5,742 nucleotides of DNA from an uncultured Dorea sp. (GCA_948468495.1 CAOKJI010000149.1:1-5742); one strand, 5' to 3'; positions 1-5,646 are shown, counted from the first letter of the stretch. Numbers and translations are program-made. The notes: generated by a model not told the origin, from the letters alone.

Positions 1-349
1 GGCTGATTTCATAATACAGCATTTCCTCCATCCCGCTTTCATGCATAAGCAAAAGTATCTCCCGATACCTATACCAAAAACCAAAGAAATCCTGGGAAAT
101 CTGACGAATATCATAACACGCAAGAACCGGAACCAAGGTGCAGTACTCGTCGCAAAGCTTATGAAGAAATCTGCGCAATACTTCATCCTTTTCCCGATAC
201 AGCCGATAAAATGTTCTTCTCGATATATCTGCCCGTTTCGCGATCTCTGAAACAGTTATTCCGGCATAGCTTTTCTCCCGCATCAGTTCAAATAAGGCTT
301 CCTCTATCATATTTGCGGATTGTTCCCGCTGCTTTTGATGTCCGTTCAT
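1..349 (-). CDS. TetR/AcrR-family transcriptional regulator, C-terminus cut off by window edge
   Basis: The minus-strand frame starts at ATG 349-347 and stays open to the window edge, giving 116 residues with no stop. It begins MNGHQKQREQ. Residues 10-58 form a TetR-type DNA-binding domain: helix 1 near ANMIEEALFELM, then ITVSEIAKRADISRRTFYRL (31-50) as the helix-turn-helix, followed by YREKDEVLRRFL. The start of the ligand-binding domain (about 85-116, FFGFWYRYREILLLMHESGM) resembles the short C-terminal domain of DhaS-like TetR proteins; this is from memory of the family. A GGAGGG at 363-358 lies 8 nt before the ATG and supports this start over the internal Met14. The gene is divergent from the flavodoxin gene, so it probably controls that gene and itself (inference). 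The ligand is unknown. TetR membership is sure; the missing C-terminus prevents a finer call. Confidence 0.9.
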   Translation of the reverse strand, partial: MNGHQKQREQSANMIEEALFELMREKSYAGITVSEIAKRADISRRTFYRLYREKDEVLRRFLHKLCDEYCTLVPVLACYDIRQISQDFFGFWYRYREILLLMHESGMEEMLYYEIS

Positions 350-385
350 CCCTCTTTCCCTCCAAAAAGTGGCCCAAAAGTTATC

Positions 386-450
386 GTTCAAGGATATCTC
401 GCCTGCTTCCAACGCCAAAACTTTCCGGGCAGGCCAGATATCCTGTGAAC
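386..450. repeat. Long imperfect inverted repeat in the leader of the left tetR
   Basis: The arms AGGATATCTCGCCTGC (391-406) and GCAGGCCAGATATCCT (429-444) are reverse complements in 15 of 16 positions, around a 22-nt loop. Pairing extends outward with GTTCA (386-390) and TGAAC (446-450) after one unpaired G at 445. Each arm contains GATATC; the two copies are centred 44 bp apart. The repeat lies upstream of the left tetR ribosome binding site. It could be an mRNA leader hairpin or a pair of protein-binding sites. No U-run follows closely on either strand, so it does not look like a simple terminator. Confidence 0.6.
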
Positions 451-494
451 AGTAAGCACAAAATTCAATTTTTGTAGCACATTGTCTCCATACC

Positions 495-523
495 TTGTTT
501 TTTGTATATAACCAGTATATGAT
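495..523 (+). promoter_or_regulatory. Predicted sigma-A promoter of the flavodoxin-domain gene
   Basis: TTGTTT (495-500) and TATGAT (518-523) are separated by exactly 17 nt, a good match to a housekeeping promoter. Transcription would begin near 530, about 40 nt before the flavodoxin start codon. An overlapping GATAAT (521-526) is an alternative -10 box. This is a consensus match by eye. Confidence 0.6.
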
Positions 524-534
524 AATACGAGAAA

Positions 535-548
535 TGACACAAGTGTAA
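535..548. promoter_or_regulatory. Candidate operator palindrome downstream of the flavodoxin promoter
   Basis: TGACAC-AA-GTGTAA is an inverted repeat with five of six half-site positions matching (TGACAC against TTACAC). It lies just after the predicted transcription start of the flavodoxin gene, where a repressor would block initiation. The divergent TetR protein is the obvious candidate binder. TetR operators are often somewhat longer, so the assignment is tentative. Confidence 0.35.
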
Positions 549-572
549 CATTTTTATTTTTAGGAGGCTGTT

Positions 573-1127
573 ATGAATCATACAGTAGTTATCTACGAAT
601 CAAAATACGGTTCAACCAGACGTTATGCAGAATGGATTGGCAAGGCGCTGTCCTGCCCGGTTTTTACAAGAAAGCAATTCCCTTCCCGAACTATCCCCCA
701 TTACGATACCATCATCTACGGCGGCGGGCTCTATGCAGGCGACGTAAGTGGAATCAAATTCATCACTCAGAACTGGCATTCCCTCTCAGAGCGGACTGTG
801 ATTCTCTTCACCTGCGGTCTGGCTGACCCGGAAAATCCTGAGAATCTATCCCATATACGGGATTCCCTGTCTAAGACCCTGCCGGAAGAAATCCTGACGC
901 ATCTTCACCTGTTTCATCTGCGTGGAGGACTTGATTATCCCCGCTTAAGCTTCCTGCACAAATCCATGATGTCCATGCTCCGAAAAATGCTGTCAAAGAA
1001 AGACCCCTGCATGTTAACCGAAGAGGACAGACAGCTTTTGAAGCTCTTAGAAACCCAGGAAGAATCTGTGGACTTTACTGACCAGAACACCATCCAGACG
1101 CTGGTTAACTACTGCCGGTCTCTTTAA
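573..1127 (+). CDS. Flavodoxin-domain (HemG-like) protein
   Basis: This 184-residue protein has a flavodoxin-like fold. It opens with a short beta strand (TVVIYES, 4-10) and an FMN phosphate-binding loop SKYGSTRRYA (10-19), in which S10, S14 and T15 fit the usual S/T-x-x-G-x-T pattern. A second loop IIYGGGLYAG (47-56) and a third FTCGLADPEN (79-88) correspond to the isoalloxazine-binding loops. There is no signal peptide. The length is close to that of HemG-type menaquinone-dependent protoporphyrinogen oxidases, but a haem role is not shown; many Clostridia carry such proteins with unknown electron partners. AGGAGG (562-567) lies 5 nt before the ATG. It is divergent from a TetR gene and probably controlled by it. 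Flavodoxin family is confident; the exact reaction is unknown. Confidence 0.85.
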   Translation: MNHTVVIYESKYGSTRRYAEWIGKALSCPVFTRKQFPSRTIPHYDTIIYGGGLYAGDVSGIKFITQNWHSLSERTVILFTCGLADPENPENLSHIRDSLSKTLPEEILTHLHLFHLRGGLDYPRLSFLHKSMMSMLRKMLSKKDPCMLTEEDRQLLKLLETQEESVDFTDQNTIQTLVNYCRSL

Positions 1128-1139
1128 CTGTACCGTTAT

Positions 1140-2468
1140 TTATGCAATGGTGTGACGTCCGGCAACGTATCCTGATACAATACACGCCGCGAACTCTGCC
1201 GCCGGAACTGCCAGCCACACCCCGGTAATTCCCAGGAGTTTGGGGAGAATCAGGATTGCCGCCGCAAGCAGCACGAACGTTCTCACAAATGACAGAAACG
1301 CCGATACTCTTCCATTAGACAATGCCGTAAACATAGAAGAGACAAACAGATTAAATCCGCTGAAGAGAAAACCAAATGAAACGATTCGGATTCCCTCTGC
1401 CGCAAGCAAATACACCGCTCCATCTCCCCCGGCAAATATCCTTACCATCGCCGGACCGCCGAAGAACGAAATCAGAAACACACAGCCGGAAGCCGCCGCA
1501 ATAAACCGGACGCAAGACCCTATGATTCTTGTTTGCCGCCTGAAATCGCCGCTTCCATAAGCGTACCCGATGACAGGCGCAGTTCCCATAGAGAAGCCAA
1601 TATAAATCGTATGAAAAAGAAACTGAGAATAATTCAGAATTGTAATCGCTGCAACCCCATTCTCTCCCGCCAGCCGAAAGCCTGACAGATTAAACAGCAG
1701 CGTGGTCACAGCGCCCGACAACTGTCCCACCATCTCCGAGCTGCCATTTACACAGCTCTCTGCCAGAACTCGGATTCGCATCCGGGGTCTGACGAAATAT
1801 AGCGTCCCCCTTCTATGCGCTCCAAAAAAGAGGATTCCCGCAGCCGTCACAAAAGCCGCTCCGATTCCGGTTCCCAAAGCCGCCCCGCGAATCCCCAAAC
1901 CCAAAACTACAATAAACATATAATCCAGAATGATATTCAAAATTCCAGCGCCAATTGCCAGACCGGAGCCCAGTCCCGGACGCCCCGCCGTTACAAATAA
2001 ATTTGCAAAAATAGTCTGTAGCATATAGGCTGGAAGAAAAAATAGCAAAACGGTTAAATATTCTTTGGCAAATACAAACAATCTGCCTTCCGCTCCCAGA
2101 AATAAAAGCGCCTCTTTCAGCCAGATTCTTATGACAATTGCCATCGCCATCCCCACCGCCATGCCAGTAATACCAATCAGGGTAAATTCTTCTTTTGCCT
2201 GCCTGTTCCTTCCCTCTCCCATACTTCTTGCAATCACAGCATTCCCGCCGGCCGCAAACATCGTTCCCACTCCCACAGTCAGACTGATAACAGGCGTAAC
2301 AACATTGATAGCCCCAAGGGCGTCCGTACTGACAAACCAGGATACAAAAAACGTATCCACAAACGTATACATCCCCTGGAAAACCATCATAATCATTGTC
2401 GGCAGAGCAAACGTCACCAGTTCTATTCCGCGAAAATCTCCTGCAAGCCTATTCACTTTTTGTTCCAT
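1140..2468 (-). CDS. MATE-family multidrug efflux transporter (MepA/NorM type)
   Basis: This is a 442-residue integral membrane protein with about 12 hydrophobic segments in two homologous halves, the standard MATE length. Family features include VDTFFVSWF (37-45), GGNAVIARSMGEGR (74-87), NIILDYMFI (178-186), GTAPVIGYAYGSGD (295-308) and LSNGR (383-387). MATE proteins export cationic drugs or metabolites in exchange for Na+ or H+; the substrate here cannot be read from sequence. I chose ATG 2468-2466 (MEQKVN) because AGAGGGGGG (2483-2475) sits 6 nt ahead. ATG 2474 abuts that purine run, and the open frame continuing upstream to 2570 is only the other frame of the preceding gene. The start overlaps the AraC-GNAT gene by 16 nt, implying coupled translation. 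The 3' end converges on the flavodoxin gene with 12 nt between. Confidence 0.93.
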   Translation of the reverse strand: MEQKVNRLAGDFRGIELVTFALPTMIMMVFQGMYTFVDTFFVSWFVSTDALGAINVVTPVISLTVGVGTMFAAGGNAVIARSMGEGRNRQAKEEFTLIGITGMAVGMAMAIVIRIWLKEALLFLGAEGRLFVFAKEYLTVLLFFLPAYMLQTIFANLFVTAGRPGLGSGLAIGAGILNIILDYMFIVVLGLGIRGAALGTGIGAAFVTAAGILFFGAHRRGTLYFVRPRMRIRVLAESCVNGSSEMVGQLSGAVTTLLFNLSGFRLAGENGVAAITILNYSQFLFHTIYIGFSMGTAPVIGYAYGSGDFRRQTRIIGSCVRFIAAASGCVFLISFFGGPAMVRIFAGGDGAVYLLAAEGIRIVSFGFLFSGFNLFVSSMFTALSNGRVSAFLSFVRTFVLLAAAILILPKLLGITGVWLAVPAAEFAACIVSGYVAGRHTIA

Positions 2469-3322
2469 CCCCATCCCCCCTCTATATCCGAAGAACGCAC
2501 AAAACGCTGGGTTGGATAACCAAATTCCATCAAAAGCTCTCCCGGTGCAAATCCAAGTTCCTGAAAACACTTCCGGTAACCGGTATCCGCCCTGTCCCTC
2601 TCCCGGTACGTTGTAACACTCACATTGCGCCCCGGCAGAATATCCTCCGTCAGTTTATCCAGAAATAATTTCGCCACGTTACGTTTGCGAAGCTGAGGAT
2701 GAATCCCCAGAAAATCAATGCTTACCGTCTCATATCCATAGCGCCCGATACCGCATACTCCTGCCGCCATATCATTTACTTTCAGAATCAGCGCCTGTTT
2801 CTCCCCGATGTACTCTCTCAGTTTCTGGAGGTATATATCCTCTCTCAGATGCGGATAGCCGTCAACCGCAAGTCTCACTAATTCCATCCAGCTGGGAATA
2901 TCCCCCTCTTTAGCAAAGCGGATATCTGCTTTTGCAGGTTCCCCGTCTGTCAAATCTTTCTCCAAAGACAACCGTAATTGCAGCGGATAGAACTCACCCA
3001 GCTCACGAAATTTAGCCGGCGGCAGCTTATACATAGATTTAAAAGCTGTTGTAAACGCCTGCTGGCTTTCATATCCGCAGCTTAAAGCGATTTCCAGAAT
3101 TGATTTTTCCGAAAAGACCAAAAACTTTGCCGCTTCCGTTATCTGTCTGCGAATCGCATAATCATGGAGTGGCATTCCTGTAATTTCCGTAAACATTCTG
3201 TGCAGATGATATTTTGAATAATGCATCGCTCCCGCCACTTCGTCCAGCTCCACTTTTCCTTCCAGATGCATTTCAATATAAGCGATTGTTTCTTCAATCA
3301 CATCTATGTCCTGCAAACACAT
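2453..3322 (-). CDS. AraC-family regulator fused to a GNAT-like domain
   Basis: The 289-residue protein has two parts. Residues 5-108 are an AraC/XylS DNA-binding domain with two helix-turn-helix units: VELDEVAGAMHYSKYHLHRMF (24-44) and SILEIALSCGYESQQAFTTAFK (74-95), followed by the typical KLPPAKFR. Residues 133-270 resemble a GNAT acetyltransferase: IRFAKEGDIPSWMELV at the start, beta strand VSIDFLGIHP, the acetyl-CoA loop LRKRNVAK (211-218) and a late YRKCFQELGF (249-258). In the usual R/Q-x-x-G-x-G/A loop the first glycine is replaced by Asn215 and the last is Ala217, so catalysis is uncertain and the domain may act as a ligand sensor. ATG 3322 is chosen because AGGAGG (3337-3332) lies 9 nt ahead; the open frame continues 12 codons further up. 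The gene overlaps the MATE gene and probably activates it (inference). Confidence 0.88.
   Translation of the reverse strand: MCLQDIDVIEETIAYIEMHLEGKVELDEVAGAMHYSKYHLHRMFTEITGMPLHDYAIRRQITEAAKFLVFSEKSILEIALSCGYESQQAFTTAFKSMYKLPPAKFRELGEFYPLQLRLSLEKDLTDGEPAKADIRFAKEGDIPSWMELVRLAVDGYPHLREDIYLQKLREYIGEKQALILKVNDMAAGVCGIGRYGYETVSIDFLGIHPQLRKRNVAKLFLDKLTEDILPGRNVSVTTYRERDRADTGYRKCFQELGFAPGELLMEFGYPTQRFVRSSDIEGGWGWNKK
2475..2483 (-). promoter_or_regulatory. Ribosome binding site deciding the MATE start
   Basis: AGAGGGGGG lies inside the last codons of the AraC-GNAT gene. It is 6 nt from ATG 2468 but directly touches ATG 2474, so 2468 is the better start. It is G-rich and not the usual AGGAGG, which suggests initiation relies partly on ribosomes terminating at 2453. 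Confidence 0.55.
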
Positions 3323-3331
3323 TGTCACATT

Positions 3332-3337
3332 CCTCCT
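3332..3337 (-). promoter_or_regulatory. Ribosome binding site deciding the AraC-GNAT start
   Basis: A perfect AGGAGG is 9 nt before ATG 3322. A GTG in the same frame at 3328 would be only 3 nt away, and the upstream ATG at 3358 lies before the site, so 3322 is preferred. The 75-nt gap to the MFS stop has a TATGAT (3352-3347) but no good -35 and no clear terminator, so the gene may have a weak promoter or receive read-through from the MFS gene. Confidence 0.65.
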
Positions 3338-3397
3338 TCCAGAAAAATCATAACACAATCATTGACAGAAGACTTTACGATTCTTGCGGTATCTGAT

Positions 3398-4639
3398 TTA
3401 TTTAAAATCTTTAAATACATTTTTTGTACCAACGGCAATCAACAGCGAAACCCCTCCGGCAAATAATATAACTCCGGCCTCCCATCCCCTGCATACCTCA
3501 AACATTACGCCGTAAAACGCGTTGCCCAGAGGCTGCGCACACATAGCAACCGTAAGAATCACTGCAATTACCTTTCCTATCAGGCGCTGCGGAGTCTCTG
3601 CCTGTACAAAAGACATCATCTGTACCGTAAACATCGTAGAACATACCATAATAATAAAGCAGCATACCGTCATTATGATATAATTTATCAGACCAGACGT
3701 TAGAAACAAAGAGGCTATTCCCATAGGGAACACAGAAACCGCACAAGTTATTACCAGATTTCCTGCTTTTCTAATCTTTAATCTGCCCGCAAAAATTCCG
3801 GCACAGATTCCGCCTGTCAGTCCGCCCGCCGCCATCGCTCCCTGCGCAAATCCATATAATTTACTAGCTTGCAGCATTCCCAAATCAAATACCTCTGTTA
3901 TCATGTACGGCATCCCAACAATAAGCATTGCCGATAAAAACAGATTAATCCCACAGATGATAAACAGCGCTTTTCCAATTGCAGGCTTCTCTCTTTGTAT
4001 AAACCGAAAGCTGTCTCTGAAATCCCGGACCGCCATATCCCATATACTCCCATCTATCGTCTGCTTCTCAAATGGAATTTTAATAAAAATCTCCATAACC
4101 GCAGACAATACAAAACATACCATACAAACATATAATACAGGCTTCAGTCCATATGTACTATACAGAATACCTCCAAGCACCGGCCCAAGCAGCGCTGAAA
4201 AGGAGCTGATTGTATTAATCATAGAATTTGCCGCCATAAAATTCTCTTTTCCGGTCAGAGCGGGGATACTGGCCTGCACAGAAGGCTGATAGGCCCCTGC
4301 AATACCAAACAGCAGCATCATCGTAACCGTCGTCAATAAAACTAAATTCACCTCGTCCATAAGTATGGAAAATACAAGTATCACCACCGCCGTAAAGAAA
4401 TCCAGTATCACCATAATATTTCTCTTATTAACCCGGTCCGCAACCATACCGCCCACAGGCGACAGCAAAATCGCAGGAATAAACGCGCAGGCTGTTACGG
4501 TTCCATATAACGCCGAGGAACCCGTCTGGTTCAGCAAATACAGCGGCAGCGCAAACCGGATAGCCGCATTCCCAAACAGCGAAATAATCTGACCAATCAC
4601 AACGAGTGTAAAATCCTTTGTAAATAATTTCTGATTCAT
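3398..4639 (-). CDS. Major facilitator superfamily exporter (MefA/EntS-like, drug-efflux type)
   Basis: This is a 413-residue membrane protein with about 12 hydrophobic helices and a central cytoplasmic loop near 190-220. Loop 2-3 carries the MFS signature GGMVADRVNKRN (63-74) with Asp68 and Arg69. LLGPVLGGILY (150-160) fits the G-P-x-x-G-G motif common in exporters. Its length and opening (FTKDFTLVVIGQIISLFGNAAIRFALPLYLL) resemble macrolide-efflux and siderophore-exporter relatives. The substrate is unknown. ATG 4639 has a perfect AGGAGG (4650-4645) 5 nt ahead. A longer open frame begins at 4744, but its extra 35 codons read through the repeat element, operator and ribosome binding site, so that start is an artefact. 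The shared operator just upstream indicates repression by the neighbouring TetR protein. Base composition is visibly more AT-rich than the MATE gene. Confidence 0.93.
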   Translation of the reverse strand: MNQKLFTKDFTLVVIGQIISLFGNAAIRFALPLYLLNQTGSSALYGTVTACAFIPAILLSPVGGMVADRVNKRNIMVILDFFTAVVILVFSILMDEVNLVLLTTVTMMLLFGIAGAYQPSVQASIPALTGKENFMAANSMINTISSFSALLGPVLGGILYSTYGLKPVLYVCMVCFVLSAVMEIFIKIPFEKQTIDGSIWDMAVRDFRDSFRFIQREKPAIGKALFIICGINLFLSAMLIVGMPYMITEVFDLGMLQASKLYGFAQGAMAAGGLTGGICAGIFAGRLKIRKAGNLVITCAVSVFPMGIASLFLTSGLINYIIMTVCCFIIMVCSTMFTVQMMSFVQAETPQRLIGKVIAVILTVAMCAQPLGNAFYGVMFEVCRGWEAGVILFAGGVSLLIAVGTKNVFKDFK

Positions 4640-4644
4640 GTTCT

Positions 4645-4650
4645 CCTCCT
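4645..4650 (-). promoter_or_regulatory. Ribosome binding site deciding the MFS start
   Basis: AGGAGG lies 5 nt before ATG 4639, within AAAAGGAGGAGAAC. It rules out the longer frame beginning at 4744 inside the repeat element. Confidence 0.8.
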
Positions 4651-4655
4651 TTTTA

Positions 4656-4672
4656 ATACCGCATGTCGGTAT
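4656..4672. promoter_or_regulatory. TetR operator in the MFS promoter
   Basis: ATACCG-CATGT-CGGTAT is a perfect inverted repeat of 6-bp arms with a 5-bp spacer. The same arms and spacer length occur in front of the right-hand tetR (5630-5646). On the minus strand both are preceded by AC. It lies between the -10-like TATACA (4677-4672) and the ribosome binding site, so a bound repressor would block initiation. Confidence 0.82.
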
Positions 4673-4677
4673 GTATA
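4672..4677 (-). promoter_or_regulatory. Predicted -10 box of the MFS gene
   Basis: TATACA abuts and overlaps the operator by one base, as the tetR -10 does with its own operator. A -35 box 17 nt upstream would be CAAGGT (4700-4695), which is far from consensus and falls inside the repeat element. The promoter is therefore weak, extended by an activator, or altered by the insertion. Confidence 0.45.
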
Positions 4678-4705
4678 AAACCGGGAAAAATTCCACCTTG
4701 CGACG

Positions 4706-4747
4706 CAGAGCTGTCTGCCGAAAACAACGCGCCTTGTTATACAACGC
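4706..4747 (+). repeat. Left terminal inverted repeat core of the MITE-like element
   Basis: This 42-bp arm runs from CAGAGCTGTC to ATACAACGC. It differs from the reverse complement of the right arm at three positions only. Read on the minus strand it encodes a spurious YNKARCFRQ peptide, which contaminates the overlong MFS reading frame. Confidence 0.8.
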
Positions 4748-4788
4748 TGGGCAACACTCCAGTGAACTAACCGCTAACTTCGGCTAGA

Positions 4789-4810
4789 ATGCGCAGGAAT
4801 GCCTGCGCAT
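4789..4810. repeat. Perfect hairpin inside the MITE-like element
   Basis: ATGCGCAGG (4789-4797) and CCTGCGCAT (4802-4810) form a perfect 9-bp stem with a 4-nt loop AATG. It lies near the middle of the element, between the long arms. No U-run follows on either strand, so it is a structural feature of the element and not a plain terminator. Confidence 0.75.
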
Positions 4811-4861
4811 CCAAGTCTCCGTAAGCAGTGGATTTCACTTCCGTTAATAGCGCCCTCTTCT

Positions 4862-4903
4862 GCGTTGTATAACAAGGCGCGCTGTTTTCGGCAGGCAGTT
4901 CTG
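4862..4903 (-). repeat. Right terminal inverted repeat core of the MITE-like element
   Basis: This 42-bp arm runs from GCGTTGTATAAC to GGCAGTTCTG and pairs with 4706-4747. In a transcript from the right-hand tetR through to the MFS gene, the two arms would fold into a long stem enclosing about 114 nt. Confidence 0.8.
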
Positions 4904-4960
4904 AGCCGCACAAGTGGAAAAATTGCACTTTCACACAATCTTCATACTGTTCACAGTAAC

Positions 4961-5614
4961 TTATTTCTTTTTCTGATAAATAGCAGCCAGTTCCCGTATC
5001 CTGTCCGCCATCTCCCCGTCTATAATATCCAGTCCAAATCCCTGCATCATCTGCTTAAACACCATAACCTTACCATACAGCTTTTCTTCTGTATCGCCAA
5101 ACGTCATAGGATTCATCCAGACATTTGCGACAAGTATGATGATTTCCGCCAGCTGTTCGGGATAATCCGTCTTTACCGAGCCGTCTGCAATTCCCTGCTC
5201 AATAATCGGCTGAATATAATTCGGAGCCACTTTCTTTATCGTATCATTCAGAAGACTGCTGAAAAGCTTCGGATTATTGTGAAAATTCGGAGCCGCGGAA
5301 AAAATCTCATCCTGCACCGGCCGGTTAATCGACTCCTTAAAAATCTTCTTCAGCTTCTCTTTTCCATTCAAATCCGCGCTGTCCCGAATCTTCGCCAGCA
5401 GTTGATTGGACTCGTAAGTCATCCGGTCCACAACCGCTTCCAGAATATCCTCCTTAGACTTGAAATGATGATAAATCGCTCCCTTGCTCAGCCCCCCCAG
5501 ACGGTCGATGATATCCTGAATCGACGTGTGTTCGTACCCCTTCTCAATAAACCGGCGGTAAGCCACGTCCAAAATCAGCTCAATCGTCTCCTCCGGATAC
5601 TTATTTCTTGCCAT
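4961..5614 (-). CDS. TetR/AcrR-family repressor, probable regulator of the MFS exporter
   Basis: The 217-residue protein has typical TetR length. The DNA-binding domain spans about 8-58: helix 1 TIELILDVAYRRFIEKGY, then HTSIQDIIDRLGGLSKGAIYHHF (29-51) as the helix-turn-helix, ending KSKEDILEAVVDRM. The rest (about 70-217) is a helical ligand-binding and dimerisation domain without a motif I can tie to a ligand. GGAGG (5629-5625) lies 10 nt before ATG 5614, slightly long but the only good site. A strong promoter (5645-5673) overlaps a perfect palindrome that is repeated before the MFS gene, which predicts autoregulation plus control of the pump. The gene is on the same strand as the MFS gene, separated by 321 nt that contain the inserted element. 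A small palindrome (4945-4958) follows the stop codon but lacks a U-run. Confidence 0.93.
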   Translation of the reverse strand: MARNKYPEETIELILDVAYRRFIEKGYEHTSIQDIIDRLGGLSKGAIYHHFKSKEDILEAVVDRMTYESNQLLAKIRDSADLNGKEKLKKIFKESINRPVQDEIFSAAPNFHNNPKLFSSLLNDTIKKVAPNYIQPIIEQGIADGSVKTDYPEQLAEIIILVANVWMNPMTFGDTEEKLYGKVMVFKQMMQGFGLDIIDGEMADRIRELAAIYQKKK

Positions 5615-5629
5615 CCCAACTGTACCTCC

Positions 5630-5646
5630 ATACCGACTAACGGTAT
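5630..5646. promoter_or_regulatory. TetR autoregulatory operator
   Basis: ATACCG-ACTAA-CGGTAT is a perfect inverted repeat that extends by one more pair (C5629, G5647). It overlaps the tetR -10 box by two bases and touches the ribosome binding site. Its arms and spacing are identical to those of the site at 4656-4672, while the five spacer bases differ, as expected for a dimeric repressor reading the arms. Confidence 0.85.

Larger units (their letters stand above)
4693..4917. mobile_element. MITE-like non-coding element with long terminal inverted repeats
   Basis: The ends, CCAC at 4693 and GTGG at 4917, open terminal inverted repeats of about 55 bp. Their inner 42 bp (4706-4747 and 4862-4903) match at 39 of 42 positions; the outer 13-14 bp align with small gaps. 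The core contains the paired words GCGCCTTGTTATACAACGC and its complement. The element is flanked by a direct repeat GGAAAAATT (4684-4692 and 4916-4924), a candidate target-site duplication of 7 to 9 bp depending on the true end. There is no room for a transposase and no credible gene inside, so it would need an enzyme supplied elsewhere. A large structured intergenic repeat is the alternative. Confidence 0.7.

Noticed and set aside
41..477. Plus-strand open frames at 41-250 and 211-477
   Set aside because: They are antisense to the left TetR gene and its leader, with no ribosome binding site; the minus strand encodes a clear TetR domain.
1113..1164. TGCCGG (1113-1118) and CCGGCA (1159-1164) as a bidirectional terminator
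   Set aside because: The 6-bp arms are 40 nt apart with no U-run; this is likely chance within coding ends.
2469..2570. 34-codon N-terminal extension of the MATE protein
   Set aside because: It lies wholly within the AraC-GNAT gene in another frame and lacks the hydrophobic or MATE character seen after Met 2468.
2065..2616. 183-codon plus-strand open frame
   Set aside because: It is antisense to the MATE and AraC-GNAT genes, has no ribosome binding site and is low-complexity, proline- and isoleucine-rich, as expected from the reverse of membrane-protein codons.
4640..4744. 35-codon N-terminal extension of the MFS protein (MYNKARCFRQ...)
   Set aside because: The extension is translated repeat arm, operator and ribosome binding site. 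The perfect AGGAGG before 4639 marks the true start.
4945..4958. Palindrome TACTGT-TC-ACAGTA just after the right-hand tetR stop, considered as a terminator
   Set aside because: The stem is only 6 bp, the loop is 2 nt and no U-run follows on the minus strand.
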